This document shows, piece by piece, positions 17,700 through 26,119 of a stretch of 64,000 bases of DNA; the stretch's first letter is position 1, and every line of letters begins with the position of its first letter. The stretch comes from ATX-6F1 sp943369485 (GTDB lineage Bacteria > Cyanobacteriota > Cyanobacteriia > PCC-6307 > Cyanobiaceae). The stretch lies in contig CALRNH020000002.1 in NCBI GenBank assembly GCA_943369485.1, positions 1-64,000 of the forward strand, given 5' to 3'. Made by a program: the position numbers and the translations under genes. Under the pieces are notes generated by a model, which searched no databases, had not been told where the DNA came from, and was given only the letters and a program-made list of their open reading frames with translations.

Positions 17700-19211
17700 A
17701 CCCGGCACGGGGCCCTGCTCAATCAGCTCCCGATAGGCGCTTTTCCAGCCCCCCAGGCTGCCGTGGCGGCCTCGCACGGCAGCGATCACCGGCGCCAGGC
17801 GCCGATCGCTGCGGGAGAGCAGGGCCTGGATCACGCTCTGGCCGTAGCTCTCGGGCCGCAGCTCGATGCCCTTGGGCTTGAGGCGCTTGGCCAGCAGCTT
17901 CAGGCGCTTCTCGGCCTCCGGACGCACCCCCTCCCATTGGAAGGGGGTGTGGGCCTTGGGCACGAAGGTGCTCACCCCCAGCGACAGCCTCAACCCTGGG
18001 GTGGCTTTCTTGAGAGCCAGCAGCAGCTCGGCGGTGGCCTCGATGTCGGCATCCTCCTCACTGGGCAGGCCGGCCATGCCGTAGAGCTTCAGACCCGTGA
18101 GGCCACCTTCTCTGGCGTAGCGGGCAGCGGCGAAGATCTCCTCGCCGCTGAGCTTCTTGTTCACCACCTGGCGCATGCGTTCGCTGCCGCTTTCGATCGC
18201 GATCGTGAGCGAGCGGCTGCCACGTTTGGCCAGGATCCGCCCCAGTTCGGGGGTGACCGTGGCGGCCCGCACGGAGCTGACGCTGAGTCGGGTGCCCTCG
18301 AAGCGGTCGCCGTCGAGCCAGCTGAGCAGCTCCCCGAACTGGGGGTGCTGCGTCACCGAGGCCCCCAGCAGCCCCAGCCGCTGGGTGGCTCCCAGCCCCT
18401 TCTCCACCGCCGGGATCAGGCCGTCGTCAAGGGAGGCGGTGCGGAACGGCAGGGTGAGGTAGCTGGCCAGGCAGAAGCGGCACAGCTCCGGGCAGCTGCG
18501 CACCACCTCCACCATGTGGATCGAGGGCCAGGCCGCCTCGGGAGTGATCACGGTGGAATGGCTCAGGGTGTTGCCGCTCCAGGTCTGCTTGGCCACGGTG
18601 GCCGGCACGCCGGGCCCGGTGGCCTCAACGGCGAGCAGTCGGCCATCTGAGCCATAGCGCGGTGCGTAGAGCGAGGGCACATAGACCCCCGGCACGGCTG
18701 CCAGGGCCTGCAGACGCTCGGCCCGGGGCGCGCTTCGGTGCGCCTGCACAGCGTCGATGAAGGCGGGCAGCAGCAGCTCCCCATCCCCGAGCAGCACCAC
18801 GTCGAAGAAGGGAGCCAGGGGTTCGGGGTTGGCGGTGAGCACGGGTCCGCCGCCGAACACGAGCGGGTCCTCCTCGCCGCGCTCGTGGCTCCAGATCGGG
18901 ATGCGCTGGCGCTCCAGCAGGTCCAGCAGCACCGGTCCATCCAGCTCCCAGCTCAGGGAGAGTCCGAAGAGATCAAGGCCTCCGCCCCCGCGCTGGTGCG
19001 GCGGGTCCCCCTGGTCGGTGAACAGTCGCCGCACATCCAGATCGGGGCGCTGGGCCAGGGTCGCCCAGACCACCTGGAAGCCCAGGCTGGTGATGCCGAC
19101 GGTGTAGGTGCTGGGGAAGGCCAGCACGAGCTTGAGGGCATCGGCCGCCGGAGCGGCGGGCTCGAACAGCAGGGTTTCCTGATTCAGCGCTGGTGGGAGT
19201 CGCCGGGTCAT
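17538..19211 (-). CDS. B12-binding-type radical SAM protein
   Basis: A 557-residue radical SAM enzyme. The N-terminal part (residues 25-150) has the Rossmann-like pattern of a cobalamin-binding domain with VFGGGPVLTANPEPLAPFFD and VVLLGDGE, but no DxHxxG cobalamin motif that I can see. The radical SAM cluster is VRSCPELCRFCLASY (Cys240, Cys244, Cys247: CxxxCxxC). Later blocks SLTIAIESGSERMRQVVNKK and GLTGLKLYGMAGLPSEEDAD are the beta-barrel SAM-binding strands. The substrate is unknown. Its 3' end overlaps the opposing Wzy-like frame by 162 bases; the protein ending here (PWDHLEGPMAKSTLAGHR) looks genuine. Confidence 0.88.
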   Translation of the reverse strand: MTRRLPPALNQETLLFEPAAPAADALKLVLAFPSTYTVGITSLGFQVVWATLAQRPDLDVRRLFTDQGDPPHQRGGGGLDLFGLSLSWELDGPVLLDLLERQRIPIWSHERGEEDPLVFGGGPVLTANPEPLAPFFDVVLLGDGELLLPAFIDAVQAHRSAPRAERLQALAAVPGVYVPSLYAPRYGSDGRLLAVEATGPGVPATVAKQTWSGNTLSHSTVITPEAAWPSIHMVEVVRSCPELCRFCLASYLTLPFRTASLDDGLIPAVEKGLGATQRLGLLGASVTQHPQFGELLSWLDGDRFEGTRLSVSSVRAATVTPELGRILAKRGSRSLTIAIESGSERMRQVVNKKLSGEEIFAAARYAREGGLTGLKLYGMAGLPSEEDADIEATAELLLALKKATPGLRLSLGVSTFVPKAHTPFQWEGVRPEAEKRLKLLAKRLKPKGIELRPESYGQSVIQALLSRSDRRLAPVIAAVRGRHGSLGGWKSAYRELIEQGPVPGSAPLPPWGEVIHDNWDPLRVLPWDHLEGPMAKSTLAGHRRSSLDPAGPALKAA

Positions 19212-19251
19212 CCCCAGCGTGTCACCACGGCGGCACCTGCGGGCCTGGGCC

Positions 19252-19788
19252 TTACTTGCCCACCAGGGCCGAGAGGGGACCGATCAGGCCGGAGAGGGCC
19301 GAACTGGCGGCGGCCTTGTCCGGGGTGCCGCCAGCGAAGGTGCTGATCACCGTGTTGGCGCCTGATTCAATCGCGGGAAATTTGTCCCCGGCCAGGGGCT
19401 TGATCACGGGACCGGCCTTCTCCCACAGCCCCTTGAAGCCGCCAAGGGTGGCGGCGGCCCCGCTCAGGTTGCCGGCATTCACCTGGCCTTGCCCCTTGTT
19501 CAGCAGATCGAGCACTGGATTCACCGCCGGGGCCAGGGCGGCCTGGGCTGCGCCCGTGGCGGCGGTTTTGGCGGCATCCCCAGATGCGTTGGCGGCGTCC
19601 TTAGCCATAGAACCGACACCACTGGCCGCCGTCTTGGCCGCATCCCCCGTGGCGCCGACCGCCTCCTTGGCGGCATCGCCCATGCCGGTGGCTGCTTGTT
19701 TGGTTTGGGAGCAGCCCGTAAGGCTGAGGGTTGCGGCAGTGACGAAGGCGGTGCTGAGCACCAGGGCGGAGCGGATCAGGCTGAGCAT
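19252..19788 (-). CDS. Lipoprotein with LEA-like alanine-rich repeats
   Basis: A 178-residue putative lipoprotein. The signal ends LSLTGC, with the lipid-anchored Cys at about residue 26. Residues 32-85 are a run of near 11-14-residue repeats built from GDAAKTAASG / GDAAKEAVGA / KDAANASGDAAKTAATGA, which resembles amphipathic late-embryogenesis-abundant (group 3 LEA) helices. The second half (GNLSGAAATLGGFKGLWEKA) is a different helical domain ending SALVGK. The function is unknown; protection of membranes or envelope proteins in desiccation or salt stress is one guess. It lies downstream of acnB on the same strand with 92 bases between. Confidence 0.75.
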   Translation of the reverse strand: MLSLIRSALVLSTAFVTAATLSLTGCSQTKQAATGMGDAAKEAVGATGDAAKTAASGVGSMAKDAANASGDAAKTAATGAAQAALAPAVNPVLDLLNKGQGQVNAGNLSGAAATLGGFKGLWEKAGPVIKPLAGDKFPAIESGANTVISTFAGGTPDKAAASSALSGLIGPLSALVGK

Positions 19789-19855
19789 GGTCCGGAGGTG
19801 AAGGCTGAGCGAACCGTAGGCAGGCTTTCAGGGCCGTTTACGGGCCGTTGCAGTT

Positions 19856-19871
19856 CGTAGCCGTAGCTACG
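19856..19871. repeat. Short hairpin after acnB
   Basis: Perfect CGTAGC / GCTACG arms with a CGTA loop, 10 bases after the acnB stop on the minus strand. No T-run follows in either direction, so it is at best a weak or factor-assisted 3' end signal. Confidence 0.35.
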
Positions 19872-19880
19872 TTGCTGGTC

Positions 19881-22505
19881 CTAAACCCCCGCCAGCACTC
19901 TTTCCTCCTCCGCCACGCTCACCACCCGGCCTTCGTCGCTGAAGCCCTCGATCTGATCGAAGTTGAGGTAGCGGTAGAGCTGATCGGAGAGGGGGTCGAT
20001 CTTGGCCGCGGCGATCTCCAGGTAGTCGGCTGGGGTGGGGATGCGGCCCAGCAGCGCGCAGACCGCCGCCAGTTCGGCGCTGCCCAGGTACACCTGGGCG
20101 CCATTGCCGAGGCGGTTGTTGAAGTTGCGCGTGCTGGTGGAGAACACGGTGGTGTTGTCCTCCACCCGGGCCTGGTTGCCCATGCACAGTGAGCAGCCGG
20201 GCAGCTCCATGCGGGCGCCGGCGGCCTCGAACTTGGCGGTGTAGCCCTCGGCCCTCAGCACCTCGTCGTCCATGCGGGTGGGCGGGCACACCCAGAGCCG
20301 GGCGGCGCTGGTGCCGGCCCCATCGAGAACCGTTGCGGCGGCACGGTAGTGGCCGATGTTGGTCATGCAGGAGCCGATGAACACCTCATCGATCCGCTCG
20401 CCCGCCACCTCGCTCAGCAGCTTGACGTTGTCGGGGTCGTTGGGGCAGGCCAGCACGGGTTCGCTGAGCTCATCGAGATTGATCTCGATGATTTCGGCGT
20501 ACTCGGCATCGGCATCGGCGCCCATCAGCTGGGGATCGGCGAGCCAGGCCTCCATCGCCTGGATGCGGCGGGCCATGGTGCGGGCATCGGCGTAGCCCCG
20601 GGCAATCATGTTCTTCAGCAGGGCCACGTTGCTGCGCAGATATTCGGCGACGGTGGCTTCCGAGAGCTTGATCGTGCAGCCGGCACAGGATCGTTCAGCA
20701 GAGGCGTCGGTTAACTCAAAAGCCTGCTCCAGCTTCAGATCGGGCAACCCCTCGATCTCCAGGATGCGGCCGGAGAAGACGTTCTTCTTGTTCGCCTTCT
20801 CCACGGTGAGCAGACCCTTCTGGATCGCCACCCAGGGGATGGCATTGACCACGTCCCGCAGGGTGATCCCGGGCTGCAGCGAGCCCGTGAAGCGCACCAG
20901 GACGGATTCGGGCATGTCGAGGGGCATGGCACCGATGGCGGCCGCGAAGGCCACAAGCCCGGAGCCGGCCGGGAAGGAGATCCCCAGGGGGAAGCGTGTA
21001 TGGCTGTCACCGCCGGTGCCGACGGTGTCGGGCAGCAGCATTCGGTTGAGCCAGCTGTGGATGATGCCGTCGCCGGGGCGCAGGGAGACGCCGCCGCGGG
21101 AGGCCATGAAATCCGGCAGCTCGGCGTGGGTCTTGAGATCCACCGGCTTGGGGTAGGCGGCGGTGTGGCAGAAGCTTTGCAAGACCAGATCCGCTGAGAA
21201 GCCCAGGCAGGCCAGCTCCTTCATCTCATCACGGGTCATCGGGCCCGTGGTGTCCTGGGAGCCGACGGTGGTCATCAGGGGCTCGCAGCTGGTGCCGGGG
21301 CGCACCCCCGCCAGGCCGCAGGCTTTGCCCACCATCTTCTGGGCCAGGGTGAAGCCCTTGCCGGTGTCGGCCGGAGCGACGGGGCGGATGAACAGATCGC
21401 TGGGCGGGAGCCCCAGCTGGGCTCGCACCTTGTCGGTGAGCGAGCGGCCGATCAGCAGCGGGATGCGGCCGCCGGCGCGCACCTCATCGGTGATCGTGCT
21501 GGGCTTGAGCTCGAAGCGGGCCACGATCTCGCCGGCGCTGGGCTCGCCCGCCGCCCGCTCGATCGTGCCGGCGTAGGGCCGGATCGTGATCACATCGCCG
21601 CTGCTGAGCGCCGCCACATCGCATTCGATCGGCAGGGCTCCGGAATCCTCCGCCGTGTTGAAGAAGATCGGCGCGATCTTGCCCCCCAGCACCACACCGC
21701 CGCTGCGCTTGTTGGGCACGTGGGGAATGTCGGTGCCGGTGTGCCAGAGCACCGAGTTGATCGCCGACTTGCGCGAGCTGCCAGTGCCCACCACATCGCC
21801 CACGTAGGCCACCGGATGGCCCTTGGCCTTGAGCGCGCTGATCTGCTCGAGGCCCCCGGGCTGGCGGGTTTCGAGCATCGCCTGGGCGTGCAGGGGAATG
21901 TCGGGGCGGGTGGTGGCGTGGGTGGCCGGCGAGAGGTCGTCGGTGTTGGTTTCTCCCTCCACCTTGAACACCGTGACGGTGATCGCGGCGGGCAGCTCCG
22001 GTTTGGCGGTGAACCATTCGGCGGCGGCCCAGGAATCGACCACTCGCTTCGCCCAGGGGTTGGTCTCCGCCAGCTCCAGCACATCGTTGAAGGCGTCGTA
22101 GACCAGCAGGGTGCGGCACAGACCCGTGGCGGCCTCGGCGGCGATCGCTGGATCGGCGCCAGAGAGCAGCTCGATCAGGGCGCCGACGTTGTAGCCGCCG
22201 ATCATGGTGGCCAGCAGGCGGGTTGCTTCGATCGGGCCCACCAGCGGGGTGCTGGCGGTGCCCTGGGCCACGGCATGCAGCCAGCTGGCCTTCACATAGG
22301 CCGCCTCATCCACGCCCGGGGGAATTCGCTCGCTGAGCAGATGCAGCAGAAAGCTCTCCTCACCGGCGGGGGGCGTCTCCAGCAGCTCAGTGAGGGACTG
22401 GGTCTGGGCAGCATCAAGGGGCAGGGCCGGGACCCCCTGGGCCTCGCGCTCCAGGGCGGCCTGGCGGTAGGCAGCAAGCATCACAGCGATTCGATCTGAA
22501 GCCAT
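19881..22505 (-). CDS. acnB: Aconitate hydratase B
   Basis: Bifunctional aconitase 2 / 2-methylisocitrate dehydratase, an 874-residue [4Fe-4S] enzyme that interconverts citrate and isocitrate. The N-terminal HEAT-like helical domain is typical of AcnB (AVMLAAYRQAALEREAQGVP). Cluster ligands are visible in VFIGSCMTNIGHYRAA and in GCSLCMGNQARVED. Active-site stretches include GGDSHTRFPLGISFPAGSGL and TVGSQDTTGPMTRDEMKELA. It is the usual cyanobacterial aconitase type. Divergent from the DAHP synthase gene. Confidence 0.97.
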   Translation of the reverse strand: MASDRIAVMLAAYRQAALEREAQGVPALPLDAAQTQSLTELLETPPAGEESFLLHLLSERIPPGVDEAAYVKASWLHAVAQGTASTPLVGPIEATRLLATMIGGYNVGALIELLSGADPAIAAEAATGLCRTLLVYDAFNDVLELAETNPWAKRVVDSWAAAEWFTAKPELPAAITVTVFKVEGETNTDDLSPATHATTRPDIPLHAQAMLETRQPGGLEQISALKAKGHPVAYVGDVVGTGSSRKSAINSVLWHTGTDIPHVPNKRSGGVVLGGKIAPIFFNTAEDSGALPIECDVAALSSGDVITIRPYAGTIERAAGEPSAGEIVARFELKPSTITDEVRAGGRIPLLIGRSLTDKVRAQLGLPPSDLFIRPVAPADTGKGFTLAQKMVGKACGLAGVRPGTSCEPLMTTVGSQDTTGPMTRDEMKELACLGFSADLVLQSFCHTAAYPKPVDLKTHAELPDFMASRGGVSLRPGDGIIHSWLNRMLLPDTVGTGGDSHTRFPLGISFPAGSGLVAFAAAIGAMPLDMPESVLVRFTGSLQPGITLRDVVNAIPWVAIQKGLLTVEKANKKNVFSGRILEIEGLPDLKLEQAFELTDASAERSCAGCTIKLSEATVAEYLRSNVALLKNMIARGYADARTMARRIQAMEAWLADPQLMGADADAEYAEIIEINLDELSEPVLACPNDPDNVKLLSEVAGERIDEVFIGSCMTNIGHYRAAATVLDGAGTSAARLWVCPPTRMDDEVLRAEGYTAKFEAAGARMELPGCSLCMGNQARVEDNTTVFSTSTRNFNNRLGNGAQVYLGSAELAAVCALLGRIPTPADYLEIAAAKIDPLSDQLYRYLNFDQIEGFSDEGRVVSVAEEERVLAGV

Positions 22506-22597
22506 TGTTCTTGGCCGCCGGACCGCCTTTGGTGACGATGGCTTCCAAAGCGACTGTTTAGGCTGGACGATTGGCCCGATCTGGAGACCGTCCCGGC

Positions 22598-23671
22598 ATG
22601 ATCCCCACCTCCGATTTGCACGTGGTGGAGACCCGCCCCCTGGTCGCCCCCGCCCTGCTGCACCGAGAGCTTCCCCTCAGTGAGAAGGCGGCCACCACGG
22701 TGCTGGGGGCGCGGGAGCGGATCAAGGCGATCCTGCGGGGTGAGGACAGCCGCCTGCTGGTGATCGTGGGGCCCTGCTCGGTCCATGACGTGGCCGCCGC
22801 CCAGGAGTACGCCACTGCCATGGCCGAGCTGCACGAGCATCACCGCCATCAGCTGGAGGTGGTGATGCGCGTCTACTTCGAGAAGCCCCGCACCACCGTG
22901 GGCTGGAAGGGCCTGATCAACGATCCCCACCTCGATCACAGCTACGACATCAACACCGGCCTGCGCCTGGCCCGGGGTCTGCTGGTGCACCTGGCCGAGC
23001 TGGGCCTGCCCGCCGCCACGGAGCTGCTGGATCCCGTGGTTCCCCAGTACATCGCCGATCTGATCGGCTGGACCGCCATCGGCGCCCGCACCACCGAGAG
23101 CCAGACCCACCGGGAGATGGCCTCGGGGCTGTCGATGCCGATCGGCTTCAAGAACAGCACCGACGGCAGCGCCGCCACCGCCATCCATGCCATGGAGGCC
23201 GCGGCCCGCCCCCATCATTTCCTGGGCATCAATGCCCAGGGCCAGGCGGCGATCGTCAGCACCACTGGCAACCCCGACGGCCACCTGGTGCTGCGGGGCG
23301 GCAAGGGCGGCACCAATTACCACCAGGAGGCGGTTGAGGCGTCGGCCGCTGCCCTGCTCAAGGCTGGTCTGCCGGCCCGGGTGATGGTGGACTGCAGCCA
23401 CGGCAACTCCAACAAGGACTACCGCCGCCAGGGGGAGGTGGCCGAGCAGGTGGCCGAACAGCTGCGCTCGGGTTCGCGCCATGTGATGGGGGTGATGATC
23501 GAAAGCCATCTGGTGGGCGGCAGCCAGAAGATTCCGTCGGATCTGAGCCAGCTCACCTACGGCCAGAGCATCACCGATGCCTGCATCGACCTGGCCACCA
23601 CCCGGGCTCTGCTGGAGCAGCTTGGATCGGCCGTAGCCAAGGCACAGGCTGGGTTGATGGTCTCGGTTTGA
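22598..23671 (+). CDS. 3-deoxy-7-phosphoheptulonate (DAHP) synthase, type I
   Basis: First step of the shikimate pathway: phosphoenolpyruvate plus erythrose-4-phosphate to DAHP. The 357 residues from ATG 22598 match AroF/G/H-type enzymes; the frame is open to a TTG 27 bases upstream but the ATG is preferred. Signatures: LLVIVGPCSVHD, GFKNSTDGS, RGGKGGTNYHQEAV and VDCSHGNSNKDYRRQ, with metal ligands Cys, His, Glu and Asp in the expected blocks. Which aromatic amino acid inhibits it cannot be judged. An inverted repeat follows the stop. Confidence 0.95.
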   Translation: MIPTSDLHVVETRPLVAPALLHRELPLSEKAATTVLGARERIKAILRGEDSRLLVIVGPCSVHDVAAAQEYATAMAELHEHHRHQLEVVMRVYFEKPRTTVGWKGLINDPHLDHSYDINTGLRLARGLLVHLAELGLPAATELLDPVVPQYIADLIGWTAIGARTTESQTHREMASGLSMPIGFKNSTDGSAATAIHAMEAAARPHHFLGINAQGQAAIVSTTGNPDGHLVLRGGKGGTNYHQEAVEASAAALLKAGLPARVMVDCSHGNSNKDYRRQGEVAEQVAEQLRSGSRHVMGVMIESHLVGGSQKIPSDLSQLTYGQSITDACIDLATTRALLEQLGSAVAKAQAGLMVSV

Positions 23672-23677
23672 GTAATT

Positions 23678-23700
23678 GGCACTCGACTGACTCGAGTGCC
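23678..23700. terminator. Inverted repeat after the DAHP synthase gene
   Basis: Perfect 9-base arms GGCACTCGA / TCGAGTGCC with a CTGAC loop, starting 7 bases after the stop. No T-run follows, so it may be a factor-assisted terminator or mRNA 3' stabiliser rather than a classical terminator. Confidence 0.45.
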
Positions 23701-23795
23701 AGCATGACATCTTCAACTGTGAACTGTTCCTGCTGAACAGAGTCTTCTGGCATCGTCTTTAGGGTGCGTTGGATCCATTCAACGCAGGCTCCCCC

Positions 23796-24128
23796 ATGGT
23801 CTATTTCCTGCAGTTCTGCGGCTTTTCCAATCCGCTCCAGGTGTTTCACCTAGAGCAGAGCGGCGTGGACAGTGGTCCCGCCTATGCCGGCTTCCGCCCC
23901 TTTCAGCTCGACGACCTGCTGGCTTGGGCCCTCACCGCCGCCCAGATGAGGAATTGGGATGCCGATGGCATTCAGCGAACGGTGCTGGCGGAGTGGATGG
24001 AGCGGGCCGAGGCGATCCGCCAGTGGCAATCGCGGCTGCGCCAGGAGCCCACCGACCGGCTGCTGGTGGCGGCCCTGGGCACGGAAGCCGATTGGCGCGC
24101 TCGCTGTGAGCAGTTGCTCAGGTGCTGA
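23796..24128 (+). CDS. Hypothetical protein
   Basis: A 110-residue protein beginning MVYFLQFCGFSNPLQVFHLE at ATG 23796. It is rich in Trp and acidic residues (LLAWALTAAQMRNWDADGIQ, then EWMERAEAIRQWQSRL) and probably mostly helical. No family is recognised and there is no signal peptide. Its end overlaps the end of the opposing phytol-kinase-like gene by 11 bases. A TTG 27 bases upstream is an alternative start. Confidence 0.6.
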   Translation: MVYFLQFCGFSNPLQVFHLEQSGVDSGPAYAGFRPFQLDDLLAWALTAAQMRNWDADGIQRTVLAEWMERAEAIRQWQSRLRQEPTDRLLVAALGTEADWRARCEQLLRC

Positions 24129-24798
24129 GCTGGCTCCAGAGCAGACCCACCGTCACCGGCACCGTGAAGTTGTCGAGGCCGGCTACGGCGATCTGCTCCA
24201 GGAGAGTGGCGACGAGAGTGATCAGCAACATGGCCGGTGCGGACACGGCCCAGCTGTTCGCGCCGGTGCCGCTGGCCAAGCTCAGGGAGGTCAGAACGGC
24301 CAGGCTGGCGGCGGCCATGGTGGCGGTGCCCAGCAGAGACTTGCGTTGGCCCCAGAGGATCCAGCCGGGGGAGCGGAAGCCTGCCCCAAGCAGGCCGGCG
24401 AGACCGTCCCCAACGGCCATCACCAGCACGCCTGCCGCCACGGCCGCTGGCTGCTGAGGCCAGAACAGGGCCAGAAGCAGGCTGATTGAGGCCCCATAGG
24501 CGATCGTGCCGTAGCTCTTGCGGCCCACATCTTCGATCGCCCCCAGCAGTTGGAAGCGGTGGTTGAGGCTGGTGAGGAGGGTGGCGATGAGAGCGGCCCC
24601 GAGGGCCATGGTGCGGTTGATGCCGAAGCCCCAGGCCAGCAGCACCACCGGACCGGAGCCGATGTGCACCAGCTTGCGGCTCCACTCCTTTTGCTGCGGC
24701 CAGCGAGAACGCAGCAGCAGGGCGCCGCCCGACACCAGGGCCAGCCACAGAGCCACCGCACAGACCCCCAGCAGCTGACGCTGCGTGTCTGGTGTCAT
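24118..24798 (-). CDS. Phytol kinase / dolichol kinase-like membrane protein
   Basis: A 226-residue protein with six or seven membrane segments and the CTP-dependent prenol kinase signature EWSRKLVHIGSGPVVLLAW near the N-terminus. Further conserved patches are DVGRKSYGTIAYG, VMAVGDGLAGLLGAGF and WGQRKSLLGTATM. The family phosphorylates phytol, farnesol or dolichol; in a cyanobacterium, recycling of phytol from chlorophyll turnover toward tocopherol or chlorophyll is the likely use (inference). It follows the sigma factor gene on the same strand by 7 bases. Confidence 0.82.
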   Translation of the reverse strand: MTPDTQRQLLGVCAVALWLALVSGGALLLRSRWPQQKEWSRKLVHIGSGPVVLLAWGFGINRTMALGAALIATLLTSLNHRFQLLGAIEDVGRKSYGTIAYGASISLLLALFWPQQPAAVAAGVLVMAVGDGLAGLLGAGFRSPGWILWGQRKSLLGTATMAAASLAVLTSLSLASGTGANSWAVSAPAMLLITLVATLLEQIAVAGLDNFTVPVTVGLLWSQLST

Positions 24799-24805
24799 TG
24801 AGGGA

Positions 24806-25840
24806 TCAGGCGGCTTGCTGGTGGTTGGTCATCAGGCGCAGCTTGAGGATCGCCTTGGCTTCCAATTGGCGCACCCGTTCGCGGGAAACGTTGATTTGGC
24901 GACCGATCTCGGCAAGGGTGAGCGGTTCGGCCCCTTCCAGACCGAAGCGCAGCTTGAGGATCTTCTGCTCCCGCTCGTTCAGTTGGGACAGCCAGGCGCT
25001 GAGGTGCTCCTTCTGGATGCTGCGGTCCATGGAATCCATGGGCTCGGTGCTCGCTGGGTCGGCAATCAGCTCCCCGAGAGTGCTGCGGTCATCCTCGCCG
25101 CGGGCGTGGGCATCCAGGGAGGCGCAGGGGGCGCTCTGGGAGATCAGATCCTCGAGTTCCTTGGTGGGGATGCCCATGGCATGGGCCAGCTCCAGTCGGT
25201 TGGGTTGGCGACCGAAGCGGTGGGAGAGCTCGCGGGTGATGCGACGCATCTTCGAGAGCTTCTCACTGACGTGAATCGGCAGGCGGATCGTGCGAGCGCT
25301 GTTGTCGATGGCCCGGGTCATCCCCTGCCGGATCCACCAGTAGGCGTAGGTGGAGAACTTGTAACCCATGGCGGGGTCGAATTTGTCGACGGCGCGCTCC
25401 AGGCCGATGGCCCCTTCCTGTACCAGATCAAGTAGCTCCAGCCCCTGGTTCTGGTATTTCTTGGCCACACTCACCACCAGCCGCAGGTTGGCGGCCATCA
25501 TGCGGTCCCTGGCACGGGTGCCCATGCGGATCTGGTGGCGCTGGCGGGGCGTGAGTGTCTCGGCGGGCAGCTCGTGCAGGCGCTTCATGGCCTGAACGTG
25601 ATGGGCAAGCTCGATTTCTTCCGCCGCTGTGAGCAGCGGCACACGGCCGATGTTGCTGAGATACCAACCGATGGAGTCGGCACTCAGACGGCCCGCCGGG
25701 CGGGCGGCCGCACGGGAAGCTTTCTTGCGTTCAGCCGGTGCCTGGGCAGCGCTGTCCGTAACTTCGGCAACAGGATCGGACATCGAAGACGAACCCATAG
25801 GCGTCGCCTTCTCCGTGGATCGCAGAGGTGTCCCCATCAC
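24806..25840 (-). CDS. Group 2 RNA polymerase sigma-70 factor
   Basis: A 344-residue primary-like sigma factor without region 1.1, the layout of cyanobacterial group 2 (non-essential) sigma factors. Region 1.2: SIGWYLSNIGRVPLLTAAEE. Region 2 core and -10 recognition: DLVQEGAIGLERAVDKFD and YKFSTYAYWWIRQGMTRAI. Region 3: IRLPIHVSEKLSKMRRITRE. Region 4.2 helix-turn-helix: TLAEIGRQINVSRERVRQLE. The N-terminal 50 residues are variable and basic. Which Sig subgroup it belongs to would need a tree. Upstream is a 279-base spacer shared with the ppk 3' end. Confidence 0.92.
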   Translation of the reverse strand: MMGTPLRSTEKATPMGSSSMSDPVAEVTDSAAQAPAERKKASRAAARPAGRLSADSIGWYLSNIGRVPLLTAAEEIELAHHVQAMKRLHELPAETLTPRQRHQIRMGTRARDRMMAANLRLVVSVAKKYQNQGLELLDLVQEGAIGLERAVDKFDPAMGYKFSTYAYWWIRQGMTRAIDNSARTIRLPIHVSEKLSKMRRITRELSHRFGRQPNRLELAHAMGIPTKELEDLISQSAPCASLDAHARGEDDRSTLGELIADPASTEPMDSMDRSIQKEHLSAWLSQLNEREQKILKLRFGLEGAEPLTLAEIGRQINVSRERVRQLEAKAILKLRLMTNHQQAA

Positions 25841-26119
25841 CCCGAGCTCCTATTTGATTTGCGGGGAATGTAGCACTGTGGCGGAGAAAAGAACGTGCCA
25901 AAAGCGAAGAGTTTCTGGACTGGCCACAAAGTTTCGTTGCGGGTGCTGTTGGACAGCCGAGAATTTTGTCGTCTTCAGCACACTTTGACGGAGTTTGATT
26001 CGCATGCGCAGGCGATTTGCAGCACTGATTTCCATCACTGATCTGCATATGAGGGCTCAAGCCCACGGCTTGCTCAGCCAGTGACCAGAGCGGTCGGTGG
26101 GCAGCTCCTTCGGCTTTGT

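Noticed and set aside
23571..23849. Minus-strand open frame of 92 codons across the spacer after the DAHP synthase gene
   Set aside because: It overlaps two genes on the other strand and its middle contains the inverted repeat; no ribosome-binding site or family. Probably a chance frame.
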